Shown one piece after another: positions 25,044-33,162 of a stretch of DNA of 64,000 nucleotides. The stretch lies in contig JAKCDU010000005.1 in the NCBI GenBank assembly GCA_021838445.1, positions 51,250 to 115,249 on the forward strand, in the 5' to 3' direction. Both the position numbers and the translations under genes were made by a program. The notes beneath the pieces were generated by a model, which was given only the letters and a program-made list of their open reading frames with translations, did not search any database and had not been told where the DNA came from. Each line of letters begins with the position of its first letter. The stretch's first letter is position 1. This DNA comes from Actinomycetes bacterium (GTDB lineage Bacteria; Actinomycetota; Acidimicrobiia; Acidimicrobiales; Palsa-688).

Positions 25044-25823
25044 ATGCCACCGACGCCCGCCGCCAAGAGCCCTGCCAGCCGTGCCCGCCCGAAGCCAGCC
25101 GCTCCGCCACCGACCCTGGTGCTGCTGGTCCGCCACGGAACCACCCCGACCACCGGCAAGGTCCTGCCGGGGCGAGCCCCCGGGCTCCACCTCGCCGAGA
25201 CCGGCCAAGAGCAGGCTTCGAGCGTGGCCCGAAGGCTGCTCCGCTGGTCCGAGGCTGCGGCCTTGCGCCCAGCGCCCGCGACCGGTCGGGTAGCCGGGGG
25301 CGCCGCCCGGCACCCGGGTGGCGGCGACGACGCCCCCGGTCGGGCCGGGATCGCCGCGGTCTACGCCTCGCCGCTGGAGCGGACCCGCGAGACGGCGGCT
25401 CCCATCGCCCGGGAGCTCGGCCTGAAGGTGCGGACCCACAAGGGCCTGATCGAGTGCGATTTCGGTGAGTGGACCGGCGCCGAGCTGAAGGACCTGATGA
25501 AGCGCCCCGAGTGGACGACGGTGCAGCGCTATCCGAGCGGTTTCCGCTTCCCCTCCGGAGAGTCGTTCACGGCGATGCAGGCCCGGATGGTCGACACCAT
25601 CGCCGAGCTGTGCCGCGGCCACGTCGGTCAGACCATCGTGGCGGTGTCCCATGCCGATCCCATAAAGGCGGCGGTGGCCGACGCGCTCGGTTCACACCTC
25701 GACCTGTTCCAGCGCATCGTCATCTCTCCCTGCTCGGTGACCGCCATCTCCTACGGTTCGGTCGGCCCGACCGTCCTTGCCGTCAACTCCACCTCGGACC
25801 TGACCGATCTGGTGCCCTCATGA
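25044..25823 (+). CDS. Histidine phosphatase / phosphoglycerate-mutase-like protein (MSMEG_4193 family)
   Basis: A 259-residue histidine phosphatase. The phospho-accepting His31 is in LLVRHGTT, and the second active-site His is in SHADPIK near residue 198; the ERTRETA segment supplies further ligands. A Gly/Ala/Pro-rich insertion (about 72-103) interrupts the usual spacing and looks disordered. The MSMEG_4193-type subgroup is mostly uncharacterised and sits with DUF3090 and SCO1664-type genes in many actinobacteria, as here. Its stop overlaps the next start (ATGA). Confidence 0.82.
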   Translation: MPPTPAAKSPASRARPKPAAPPPTLVLLVRHGTTPTTGKVLPGRAPGLHLAETGQEQASSVARRLLRWSEAAALRPAPATGRVAGGAARHPGGGDDAPGRAGIAAVYASPLERTRETAAPIARELGLKVRTHKGLIECDFGEWTGAELKDLMKRPEWTTVQRYPSGFRFPSGESFTAMQARMVDTIAELCRGHVGQTIVAVSHADPIKAAVADALGSHLDLFQRIVISPCSVTAISYGSVGPTVLAVNSTSDLTDLVPS

Positions 25824-26374
25824 GTCGCTCCTTCGACCTCCCCGAAGCCGAATGGGCGACCGTAGGCGCCGTCGGCGAGCCGGGGCAGCGGACGTTCTAC
25901 CTGCAGGCCCGCCAGGACAGCCAGCTGCTCACCTTGAAGCTCGAGAAGCAGCAGGTGGCTGCCATCGCCCAGTTCCTGGCCGAGATACTCGCCGACCTGC
26001 CGACCCCTGACCCGTCGCTCCAGGCTTCCCCCGAGCTGGCCGAGCCGGTGTTGGCCGAGTGGCCCGTCGGCAGCATCCAGCTGGCCTATGACAGCTCCGC
26101 GGACCGCGTCGTCATCCTGGCCCAGGAGGTCTCGGCCGACGACGACGATGACGCCGACGAGGACGATCTGGCCGCGGTTCTGGCCTCGGAGGGCCCCGGC
26201 GACCCCGACCGGGGTGCCGCCCGCATCGGGATCACCAGGGATTCGGCTGCTCAGATCGTGAGGGTCGGAGCCGAGCTGGTGGGTGCCGGGCGGCCCACCT
26301 GCCCCCTGTGCGGGCGACCCATGAACCCAGAAGGCCACTCTTGCCCGAGAACCAACGGTCACAAGCCGAACTGA
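25820..26374 (+). CDS. DUF3090 family protein with C-terminal zinc ribbon
   Basis: A 184-residue protein of DUF3090. The N-terminal two thirds alternate strands and helices (TFYLQARQDSQLLTLKLEKQQV), followed by an acidic run of about ten Asp/Glu (about 105-115) and a C-terminal C-x2-C ... C segment (CPLCGRPM, then HSCPR) that probably binds zinc. No biochemical function is established to my knowledge. It is always found with its two neighbours in actinobacteria, so they probably act in one pathway. ATG 25820 overlaps the preceding stop. Confidence 0.85.
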   Translation: MSRSFDLPEAEWATVGAVGEPGQRTFYLQARQDSQLLTLKLEKQQVAAIAQFLAEILADLPTPDPSLQASPELAEPVLAEWPVGSIQLAYDSSADRVVILAQEVSADDDDDADEDDLAAVLASEGPGDPDRGAARIGITRDSAAQIVRVGAELVGAGRPTCPLCGRPMNPEGHSCPRTNGHKPN

Positions 26375-27069
26375 TCGAGCTGCTGACCTCCGGCGCCATC
26401 GAGATCGAGGGCCGGATGCCGTGGAGCAGCAACAACACCTTCCTCGTGACCGTCGTCGACAGGGCCGACGGTGCCGAGCCCGTGACGGCCATCTACAAGC
26501 CGGGGCGCGGGGAGCGGCCCCTTTGGGACTTCCCCGACGGGCTGTACCGGCGGGAGGTCGCCGCCTTCGAGCTGTCCGAGGCCCTCGGCTGGTCGGTCGT
26601 GCCACCGACGGTGGAACTGGCCGACGGTCCGCTCGGCCCCGGATCGCTCCAGCTGTTCGTGGAGGCCGACTTCGAGCAGCACTACTTCACCCTCCTCGAG
26701 GAGGAGGCCCATCACCGGGCCCTCAAGCGGATGGCGACCTTCGACGCCGTGGCCAACAACGCCGACCGCAAGGGCGGTCACTGCCTCATCGACGCCGCGG
26801 GGAAGATATGGGGCATCGACCACGGGCTGTGCTTCCACGTCCAGGAGAAACTCCGGACGGTGATATGGGACTTCGCCGGTGAGTGCGTAGAAGCCGACGA
26901 CCTGGCCGATGTGGCCCACCTGATCGGCGCGGGCCTCCCCCAGAGTCTGGAGCGCCTGCTCCACGACGACGAGTGCCGGGCCCTCGTAAGGAGAGCCCGG
27001 CACCTTCTCGACGATCCACGCCTACCCGAGCCGCGGACCGACCATCCCTACCCCTGGCCCCTCGTGTAG
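26341..27069 (+). CDS. SCO1664 family protein (PI3/PI4-kinase-like fold)
   Basis: A roughly 242-residue protein matching the SCO1664 family, distantly related to phosphatidylinositol kinase-like folds. Features are NTFLVTV, IYKPGRGERPLWDFP (a kinase-like Lys), FDAVANNADRKGGH (catalytic-loop-like N-x2-DRK) and KIWGIDHGLCFH (metal-binding Asp-like). Likely an ATP-dependent kinase or nucleotidyltransferase of unknown substrate. The TTG at 26341 is preceded by AGAAGG at good spacing and overlaps DUF3090 by 34 bp; an alternative start at 26308 gives a larger overlap. Confidence 0.75.
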   Translation: MPENQRSQAELIELLTSGAIEIEGRMPWSSNNTFLVTVVDRADGAEPVTAIYKPGRGERPLWDFPDGLYRREVAAFELSEALGWSVVPPTVELADGPLGPGSLQLFVEADFEQHYFTLLEEEAHHRALKRMATFDAVANNADRKGGHCLIDAAGKIWGIDHGLCFHVQEKLRTVIWDFAGECVEADDLADVAHLIGAGLPQSLERLLHDDECRALVRRARHLLDDPRLPEPRTDHPYPWPLV

Positions 27070-27080
27070 GGGCCGGGAGG

Positions 27081-28043
27081 TCAGCCCCGCTTCTGCAGGG
27101 CCTCGATCAGTTGCGGCAACACCTTCTTGACGTCACCGACGATCCCGAGGTCGGAGATCGAGAAGATCGGCGCCTCCTGATCCTTGTTGACGGCGATGAT
27201 GTTCTTGGCGCTCTTCATGCCGACCATGTGCTGCGTGGCGCCCGATATCCCACAGGCGATGTACACCGTGGGCTTGACCGTCTTTCCCGTCTGGCCGACC
27301 TGGTGGGAGTAGGGGACCCATCCGGCGTCGACGATGGCTCGCGACGCGCCAGGGGCGCCCTTGAGCAGCTTGGCCAGATCCACGATCAGCTTGTAGCTGT
27401 CGGCGTCGCCGAGGCCCCGGCCGCCGGAGACGACCACGGCCGCCTCGTCCAGCTTGGGACCCTCGGTCTCCTCGGCGTGGGAGGACACGACACGGGCGGC
27501 GCCCGCCGCTCCGAGATCGGGGACCTCCCAGGTGTCGACGACGGCTGCTCCGCCGCCCGACTCTTCCGGGGCGAAGGACTTGGCCCGGATCACATAGATC
27601 GCGGGTCCGGAGCCGGTGAATCGGGCGTTCAGGATCTCGGTACCGCCGAAGATGGCGTGCTCGGTGGCCAGCCCGTCGTCGCTCAGGTTGACGACGTTCG
27701 TGAGCACGGGGCGGTCGATGCGCGCCGACAGGCGCCCGGCGATGTCACGGCCGTCGTAGCTCTGGGCCAGGAAGATGGCGTCGGGGGCCGAACCGGCGGC
27801 GATGCGGGCGGCCATGGCCGCGGCCACCGCCGGGCCCGGCAGGCCGCCACCGAGGTCGCCGACGGTGTGGATGGCGCTGGCTCCGTGCGCGCCCACCCGG
27901 TCGGCGATGCCAGAAGCGTCGCCCCAGGTGACCGCCTCCACCGAACCGGCGATCTCGTGGGCCTTGGTGAGCAACTCGAAGGCGACCGAAGCCACCTTGT
28001 CACCGGAACGGTCAACCACTACCCAGACTGAATTGAGTGCCAT
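27081..28043 (-). CDS. etfA: Electron transfer flavoprotein, alpha subunit
   Basis: A 320-residue FAD-binding subunit of ETF, which accepts electrons from acyl-CoA and related dehydrogenases. The C-terminal FAD domain is well preserved: VVSGGRGLGD, VPYSHQVGQTGKTVKP and YIACGISGATQHMVGM, then IIAVNKDQEAPIF. It follows etfB by 34 bp on the same strand. No dehydrogenase gene is adjacent, so the electron donors must be encoded elsewhere. Convergent with the SCO1664-type gene, 11 bp apart. Confidence 0.95.
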   Translation of the reverse strand: MALNSVWVVVDRSGDKVASVAFELLTKAHEIAGSVEAVTWGDASGIADRVGAHGASAIHTVGDLGGGLPGPAVAAAMAARIAAGSAPDAIFLAQSYDGRDIAGRLSARIDRPVLTNVVNLSDDGLATEHAIFGGTEILNARFTGSGPAIYVIRAKSFAPEESGGGAAVVDTWEVPDLGAAGAARVVSSHAEETEGPKLDEAAVVVSGGRGLGDADSYKLIVDLAKLLKGAPGASRAIVDAGWVPYSHQVGQTGKTVKPTVYIACGISGATQHMVGMKSAKNIIAVNKDQEAPIFSISDLGIVGDVKKVLPQLIEALQKRG

Positions 28044-28077
28044 ATCTATGTTCGCTTCCGTTCTGTGAGGCGCGGGA

Positions 28078-28869
28078 TCAGATGACCTTGAGCTGCTCGA
28101 GGTAGTTGATGATCTGCTGGTAGGCGTCGCCCTCGTCGACGACGATCTCGCCCGCCTTGCGGGCCTCGGCCGGGACCACGCTGGTGATCTCCTGGCCGGC
28201 GCCGGCGGCGCCCACCGAGGCGGCGTCGAGGCCCAGGTCGGCGACCTTCAGCTCTTCGACCGGCTTGCCTTTGGCGGCCATGATGCCCTTGAAGGACGGG
28301 TAGCGGGGCTCGACCACCCCGGCGGTGACGCTGATCACCGCCGGGAGCGGTACTTCGACCTCGTCGTATCCCTCTTCGGTCTGGCGCTCCACGGTTACCT
28401 TGTCCCCGTTGACGGTCACCTTCTTGGAGAAAGTGACCGAGGGCATCCCGAGGAGCTCGGCGATCTGTACCGGGATGGTGCCGGTGTAGCCGTCGCTCGA
28501 CTCGGTGGCGGTGATGACGAGGTCGGGCCCGGCTCGCTTGATGGCCGCGGCGAGGACCTTGGCCGTGCTCAGCGCGTCGCTACCGGCGAGAGCGGCGTCG
28601 CTGACCAGGATGGCCCGGGCCGCGCCCATGGCCAGCGCCGTGCGCAGCCCGCTGGTCTCGGAGTTGGGCGCCATGGAAACCAGGGTCACCTCGCCCCCGC
28701 CGGCCTGCTCGGCGAGCTGGAGCCCCATCTCGACGCCGTAGGAATCCGAATCGTCGAGGATCAGCTTCCCGTCGCGAACCAGGTTGTGCGAGGTAGGGTC
28801 CAGTTTGTAAGTCGATTGGTCCCCATCGGGGATCTGCTTGACGCAGACGACAACGTTCATGAAATCCAT
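28078..28869 (-). CDS. etfB: Electron transfer flavoprotein, beta subunit
   Basis: A 260-263-residue ETF beta subunit that binds AMP and pairs with EtfA. The N terminus NVVVCVKQIPDGD and the segments ATESSDGYTGTIPVQIAELLG and RQTEEGYDEVEV are diagnostic. Two ATGs three codons apart compete: 28869 follows AAGGA very closely, and 28860 gives the standard family N terminus (MNVVVCVKQ); I report the outer one. The gene diverges from the anti-sigma kinase gene across about 90 bp that must hold both promoters. Confidence 0.94.
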   Translation of the reverse strand: MDFMNVVVCVKQIPDGDQSTYKLDPTSHNLVRDGKLILDDSDSYGVEMGLQLAEQAGGGEVTLVSMAPNSETSGLRTALAMGAARAILVSDAALAGSDALSTAKVLAAAIKRAGPDLVITATESSDGYTGTIPVQIAELLGMPSVTFSKKVTVNGDKVTVERQTEEGYDEVEVPLPAVISVTAGVVEPRYPSFKGIMAAKGKPVEELKVADLGLDAASVGAAGAGQEITSVVPAEARKAGEIVVDEGDAYQQIINYLEQLKVI

Positions 28870-28958
28870 TTTCCTTCAAGCAGGCTCCTATTCGCCACTT
28901 GAGCGCTACCGCCCGGGGTGCCTGGAGGGGTGGGACGGGGTGGTACCGTCCCTCGACA

Positions 28959-29357
28959 GTGACTGAAGCTGACGAAGTCCGCCTAATGGTGCCGGCCCGA
29001 CCGGAGTTCCTGCGGCTGGCGAGGGTCACCGCCGCCGGCCTGGCGGGACGGCTCGGCTTCAGCTATGACGAGATCGAGGATCTGCGCCTGGCCATCGACG
29101 AGCTGTGCTTCGGCCTCACCGGTCCGACGGGACGCCACGGGACCGTGGAGCTGGTCTACACCGTCGGGGCCAGCAGCCTGGAGGTGGCCGGTCAAGGCCG
29201 CTTCTTGGAGGACATCATCCCCATCGGCCTCACCGACCTGTCCAGGGTGATACTCAGCGCGCTGGTCGACGAGCACCAGCTCACCTCGGGTCCGGAAGGT
29301 CCCCGCTTTCGACTGGTGAAGCGTCGCCACTCAGACGCCCCTGTCAGTGGCGACTGA
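28959..29357 (+). CDS. RsbW-like anti-sigma serine kinase (HATPase fold)
   Basis: A 132-residue GHKL-type protein resembling anti-sigma factors RsbW and SpoIIAB. The N-box region is DEIEDLRLAIDELCFGL, with the Asn/Glu-type metal residue in the helix. The C-terminal ATP-lid glycines are less typical. It overlaps the sigma factor gene by 11 bp, the classic arrangement in which the kinase sequesters its cognate sigma factor. No anti-anti-sigma (STAS) gene is adjacent. GTG 28959 is chosen; TACCGT lies 9 nt upstream. Confidence 0.8.
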   Translation: MTEADEVRLMVPARPEFLRLARVTAAGLAGRLGFSYDEIEDLRLAIDELCFGLTGPTGRHGTVELVYTVGASSLEVAGQGRFLEDIIPIGLTDLSRVILSALVDEHQLTSGPEGPRFRLVKRRHSDAPVSGD

Positions 29358-30099
29358 CCGGGAGTCGCTCAAGGCGACCTTCGTCGAGTTCGCCCGGACC
29401 CGTGACGTGGCCCTGCGTGACCAGCTGGTCGGGGCCCACATGGGCCTGGCCGCCTACCTGGCCCGCCGCTTCGCCAACCGGGGCCAGCCCCTCGAGGACC
29501 TCACCCAGGTGGCGGCTCTCGGTCTGCTCAAGGCGGTGGAGCGTTTCGACCCCTCGCTGAACATCGAGTTCTCCACCTACGCCACGACGACCATCGTCGG
29601 CGAGCTGAAGCGCTACCTGCGGGACAAGGGCTGGGCGGTGCGGGCCCCGCGCCGCATGCAGGAGCTGTATCTCAGCCTGAGCCGGGTGGTGGACGCGCTG
29701 GGCCAGGAGCTGGGGCGCTCTCCCACCATCGCCGAGCTGGCCGCCGAGATAGAAGCTTCGGAGGAGGACGTGTTGGAGGCCCTGGAGGCCGGCCAGGCCT
29801 ACCGCTTCGCCTCCCTCGACGCCCCCCGCGGCGACGGGGAGGGCGACTCGGTCGGAGAGAGCATGGGCGCCGAGGACGAGGAACTGGCTCGCGCCGAGCA
29901 GCGGGCCATCCTCACGCCGATGCTCGATCAGCTCCCTCTGCGCCAGCGCCAGATCGTCCACCTGCGCTTCTTCGAGGGCCTGACCCAGTCGGAGATAGCC
30001 CGGCGCCTAGGGATTTCTCAGATGCAGGTCTCCCGGCTGCTGACCCGCAGCGTGGCCCAGATGCGGGCGGTGGCCAACCCCACCGCCGAGGACGGTTGA
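29347..30099 (+). CDS. Alternative sigma factor of the SigB/SigF/SigG group
   Basis: A 250-residue sigma-70 factor. Region 2 includes FANRGQPLEDLTQVAALGLLKAVERFDPSLNIEFSTYA, region 3 RSPTIAELAAEIEASEEDVLEAL and region 4 LPLRQRQIVHLRFFEGLTQSEIARRLGISQMQVSRLL. The size and YLSLSR / GEGDSVGE features match the stress and sporulation group controlled by partner-switching anti-sigma factors. Its gene starts inside the anti-sigma kinase gene. The regulon is unknown. Confidence 0.9.
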   Translation: MATDRESLKATFVEFARTRDVALRDQLVGAHMGLAAYLARRFANRGQPLEDLTQVAALGLLKAVERFDPSLNIEFSTYATTTIVGELKRYLRDKGWAVRAPRRMQELYLSLSRVVDALGQELGRSPTIAELAAEIEASEEDVLEALEAGQAYRFASLDAPRGDGEGDSVGESMGAEDEELARAEQRAILTPMLDQLPLRQRQIVHLRFFEGLTQSEIARRLGISQMQVSRLLTRSVAQMRAVANPTAEDG

Positions 30100-30109
30100 C
30101 GGACCGGTC

Positions 30110-31072
30110 TTGCGGCTGCTGCTGATCGTCAACGCCTCGGCCTCCTCGGTGACCGCCCGGGCCCGGGTCGTGATCCAGAAGTCGCTGGCCGCCGACCACG
30201 ACGTGTCGGTGGCCGAGACCAGCCGCCCGGGCCACGCCACCCGTCTGGCCCAGGGCGCCGCGGCCAAGGGCACCGACGCGGTCGTCGTGCTCGGTGGGGA
30301 CGGCACCTTCAACGAGGCGGCCAACGGGCTGGCCGGCACCGAGACCGCGCTGGGGGTCCTGCCCGGCGGCTCCACCAACGTCTTCGCCCGGACCATAGGC
30401 ATGACCAATGACCCGATCGAGGCGACCGGGGAGCTGCTCGCGGCCCTCGGCAGCGGTCCCGGCGGGATCGACCGGGTGGGTCTCGGTAACGCCAACGGGC
30501 GGCGGTTCCTGTTCCATGTCGGCGTCGGTTTCGACGCCGCCGTGGTGTCCATGGTAGAGAAGCGGGCCGCCCTCAAGCGCTACCTCGGCCACGCCTTCTT
30601 CGCCTACTGCGCCCTGCGGACCTGGGGGTTCGGCTACGACCGCCACCATCCCCACTTCTCGGTGAAGCTGAGGCGGGTCGACGGCGAGGAGGTGGTCGTC
30701 GACGACGGCTACTTCGCCATCATCATGAACAGCAATCCCTACACCTTCGTCGGCGAGCGGCCGTTCAACCTGGCCCCCGGCACCGACCTGCACTCGCCGC
30801 TCACCGCAGTGGTGCTGCGCTCGATCGGCGCGCTCACCGTCGTCGGGATGGGGGCGGCCGCCCTGCGCACCCCGGCCGACGGCCGGCCGCCCCACGGGCG
30901 GCGCAGCCTCGTGGTCCCCGGGGTGGTCGACGCCGTCGTCACGGCGCGCGACCAGGTGCCCTACCAGATGGACGGCGAACCGCTCGGCGACAGCTCCACC
31001 CTGCACTTCAGCTGGGAGCCCGACAGCCTCCGGCTGGTCCGGCCCGGGACCCCTTCTCCGCCCTCCGGTTGA
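30110..31072 (+). CDS. Diacylglycerol/lipid kinase family protein
   Basis: A 320-residue soluble lipid kinase of the DagK/YegS/sphingosine-kinase family. The nucleotide motif GGDGTFNEAANGL is near residue 63 and LPGGSTNVFART near 85; the C-terminal segment QVPYQMDGEPLGD closes the active site. It would phosphorylate diacylglycerol or a related lipid at the membrane surface. TTG 30110 lies 10 bp after the sigma factor stop, so it probably shares that transcript. Confidence 0.88.
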   Translation: MRLLLIVNASASSVTARARVVIQKSLAADHDVSVAETSRPGHATRLAQGAAAKGTDAVVVLGGDGTFNEAANGLAGTETALGVLPGGSTNVFARTIGMTNDPIEATGELLAALGSGPGGIDRVGLGNANGRRFLFHVGVGFDAAVVSMVEKRAALKRYLGHAFFAYCALRTWGFGYDRHHPHFSVKLRRVDGEEVVVDDGYFAIIMNSNPYTFVGERPFNLAPGTDLHSPLTAVVLRSIGALTVVGMGAAALRTPADGRPPHGRRSLVVPGVVDAVVTARDQVPYQMDGEPLGDSSTLHFSWEPDSLRLVRPGTPSPPSG

Positions 31073-31154
31073 CCACCCCGGTCGCCGAGGGAGCGCACCC
31101 CGGCGAATGTGACGGGCACGTTACGGGAGGTTGAAATTTTGCTGGCCGAAAGCC

Positions 31155-31183
31155 TTGATTCGTCCTCTAGTGGGACTTACTCT
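31155..31183 (+). promoter_or_regulatory. sigma70-type promoter for the whiB gene
   Basis: TTGATT (31155-31160), a 17-nt spacer and TACTCT (31178-31183) form a credible -35/-10 pair in the 190-bp spacer before the WhiB gene. The predicted start near 31190 leaves a leader of about 75 nt, unlike the leaderless promoters elsewhere in the window. Confidence 0.5.
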
Positions 31184-31266
31184 GAAGCCCCGCGTACCTG
31201 AACGCACGTTCCGGCGTTACAGGTCACGTGATTCTTTTCACAATCTCCCCCGGAAAGGCTGTGCGA

Positions 31267-31557
31267 GTGGCGCTCACCTGGAGCCGCAGTATCGAGTGGG
31301 ACGTCGGCGACTGGCGGGACCAGGCCGCCTGTCGCGACACCGACCCCGACCTGTTCTTTCCCATCGGCAGTACGGGACCGGCCATCGAGCAGATCGAATC
31401 GGCCAAGTCGGTCTGCTTCCAGTGCGAGGCGCAGCGTTCCTGCCTCGAGTTCGCTCTGGCCACCAACCAGGAATCGGGGATTTGGGGAGGCACGTCCGAG
31501 GACGAGCGGCGCAAGCTGCGCAAGGCCTGGCTGGCCGCCCAGCGTCGCGCTTCCTGA
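31267..31557 (+). CDS. WhiB-family Fe-S transcription regulator
   Basis: A 96-residue WhiB-like protein. Four cysteines at 22, 50, 53 and 59 (C-x27-C-x2-C-x5-C) bind a redox-sensitive 4Fe-4S cluster; the G(I/V)WGG turn (GIWGG) and the basic C terminus (DERRKLRKAWLAAQRR) contact sigma factor and DNA. GTG 31267 follows GGAAAGG by 8 nt; an in-frame GTG at 31261 and an upstream frame to 31228 are alternatives. It converges on a PdtaS-type kinase gene, the same order as whiB1-pdtaS in mycobacteria. Confidence 0.92.
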   Translation: MALTWSRSIEWDVGDWRDQAACRDTDPDLFFPIGSTGPAIEQIESAKSVCFQCEAQRSCLEFALATNQESGIWGGTSEDERRKLRKAWLAAQRRAS

Positions 31558-31621
31558 CCACCGCCTAACCCTTGCGGCTCCCGAGCGCCTCGGCCCTGCC
31601 GACCCATATGTGACTGACCAC

Positions 31622-31652
31622 ACGACGCCCGGCCCACCCGGCCGGGCGTCGT
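31622..31652. terminator. Bidirectional terminator, 13-bp perfect stem
   Basis: ACGACGCCCGGCC (31622-31634), loop CACCC, then its exact complement (31640-31652), between the convergent whiB and pdtaS genes. No U-tract follows, typical of this GC-rich genome. Confidence 0.75.
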
Positions 31653-31668
31653 CGCGTCCAGCCGGCCC

Positions 31669-33162
31669 TCAGAGACGGGCCAGGTCGTCGCTCACATGGG
31701 CGACCGGAATGGACAGCTCCACCACCGCGCCGCCGTCGGATCGCACCGCGATGGTGCCCCCCAGCTGCGATTCCACCAGGTCCCGCACGATGGACAGGCC
31801 CAGGGTGGTGGTCTGGGCGATGGCGAAGCCGGGCGGGAACCCGACCCCGTCGTCACGAACGACGACGCGCAGCTCCAGGTCGTGTCGGTGGAGATTCACC
31901 TCGACGTGCAGCACCACCGGCTCCCCCGACCCCCCGCCGGGGTCGTCGGTCCCACTCGGGCGGGCGTGCTCCGCGGCGTTTTGGAGCAGCTCGTTGAGGA
32001 CCACCGCGAGAGGCGTGGCCACAGACGCCTGGAGGCGGCCGGCCTCCCCCCGGTAGCTGATGCGCACCGGCCGCTCGGAGCTGCCCATGTCCTCGGCCAT
32101 GCGCACCAGGGAGGGAAGGATGTCGTTGAAGTCCACCTCGTCGGTGGTGTCGCGCGACAGGATCTCGTGGACCAAGGCGATGGACCGCACCCGCCGCTCG
32201 GACTCCTCCAAGGCGTGCCGGGCCTCGCCCGCGGCCACCCGCCGGGCCTGGATGCGCAGGAGCGACGAGATGGTCTGCAGGTTGTTCTTCACCCGGTGGT
32301 GCACCTCCCGGATGGCGGCGTCCTTGGACAGGAGCAGCCGGTCCCGGCGCCGCAGGTCGCTGACGTCGCGCAGCAGCACGAAGGCGCCGGTCACCGCGCC
32401 CTGGTCGAGCAGGGGCACGCAGCGGATGATCACCGAGATCTCCCCCGCCCCCGCCTCCTCCACCTGCGGCAGATGGGTCTGATAGGCGAGCGACACCGCC
32501 ATCTGCTCCAAGCCGGCCTCGTCGAGGCGCAAACCGTCGATGCCGGCGTAGAGCCCGAGGCGGTGCAGCGCGTTGACTGCGTTGGGCGACGCGTAGTCGA
32601 CCCGGGCGCTGGCGTCGAGCACCAGCACCCCGTCACCGACGCGCGGGGTCTCGGTGACGTGGGACTCGTCCACCGGGAAGGGGTACTCCCCGCGGGAGAT
32701 CATCCGGGCCAGCCGGTCGAAGACCTCGACGTAGACCCGCTCCATCACGCCCGGCCGCCGTCCCACGGTCAGCGCCGACTCGCGGGTCATGATGGCGACC
32801 AGCTCCCCTTGCCAGCGGACCGGGATGCACACCAGGCGGGCCTGTTCGCTGCGACTGGCGATGCGGACCTCGTCCTCGACGACACTGCCGAGGGCCCACG
32901 CCCGGGCCACTATCTGGCGCTCGTCGGTGTCGACGACATGACCGACGAGGTCGTCGAGATGCAGTGTCTGGGAGGTGGTGGGTCGGACCTGGCCGACGAC
33001 CACGAACGACTCCTTGGACTCCATGACGGGCACGAACAGCAACAGGTCGGCGAAGCACAGGTCCGATAGCACCCCCCATCCCGCGACGAGGCGCTGGAGA
33101 TGGGTGATCACCATCTCGTCCAGGTTGGTGTGCTCGGACACGAGCTCCGCCAGGGTGGCCAC
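31669..33162 (-). CDS. pdtaS: PdtaS-type sensor histidine kinase
   Basis: A 497-residue soluble histidine kinase. N-terminal GAF-like domain (about 1-150), PAS-like domain (about 170-275), then the HisKA_2 dimerisation helix with EVHHRVKNNLQTISSLLRIQ (phospho-His near 290) and a HATPase domain (NELLQNAAEHA, DDGVGFPPGF, TLGLSIV). Mycobacterial PdtaS signals to the RNA-binding response regulator PdtaR; no pdtaR is in the window. The GTG start shares one base with the stop of the upstream ATPase gene (TAGTG). It converges on whiB. Confidence 0.9.
   Translation of the reverse strand: MATLAELVSEHTNLDEMVITHLQRLVAGWGVLSDLCFADLLLFVPVMESKESFVVVGQVRPTTSQTLHLDDLVGHVVDTDERQIVARAWALGSVVEDEVRIASRSEQARLVCIPVRWQGELVAIMTRESALTVGRRPGVMERVYVEVFDRLARMISRGEYPFPVDESHVTETPRVGDGVLVLDASARVDYASPNAVNALHRLGLYAGIDGLRLDEAGLEQMAVSLAYQTHLPQVEEAGAGEISVIIRCVPLLDQGAVTGAFVLLRDVSDLRRRDRLLLSKDAAIREVHHRVKNNLQTISSLLRIQARRVAAGEARHALEESERRVRSIALVHEILSRDTTDEVDFNDILPSLVRMAEDMGSSERPVRISYRGEAGRLQASVATPLAVVLNELLQNAAEHARPSGTDDPGGGSGEPVVLHVEVNLHRHDLELRVVVRDDGVGFPPGFAIAQTTTLGLSIVRDLVESQLGGTIAVRSDGGAVVELSIPVAHVSDDLARL

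Noticed and set aside
28899..28958. Longer start for the anti-sigma kinase at 28899
   Set aside because: The added residues are Gly/Trp/Arg-rich and unlike the family; GTG 28959 is preferred.
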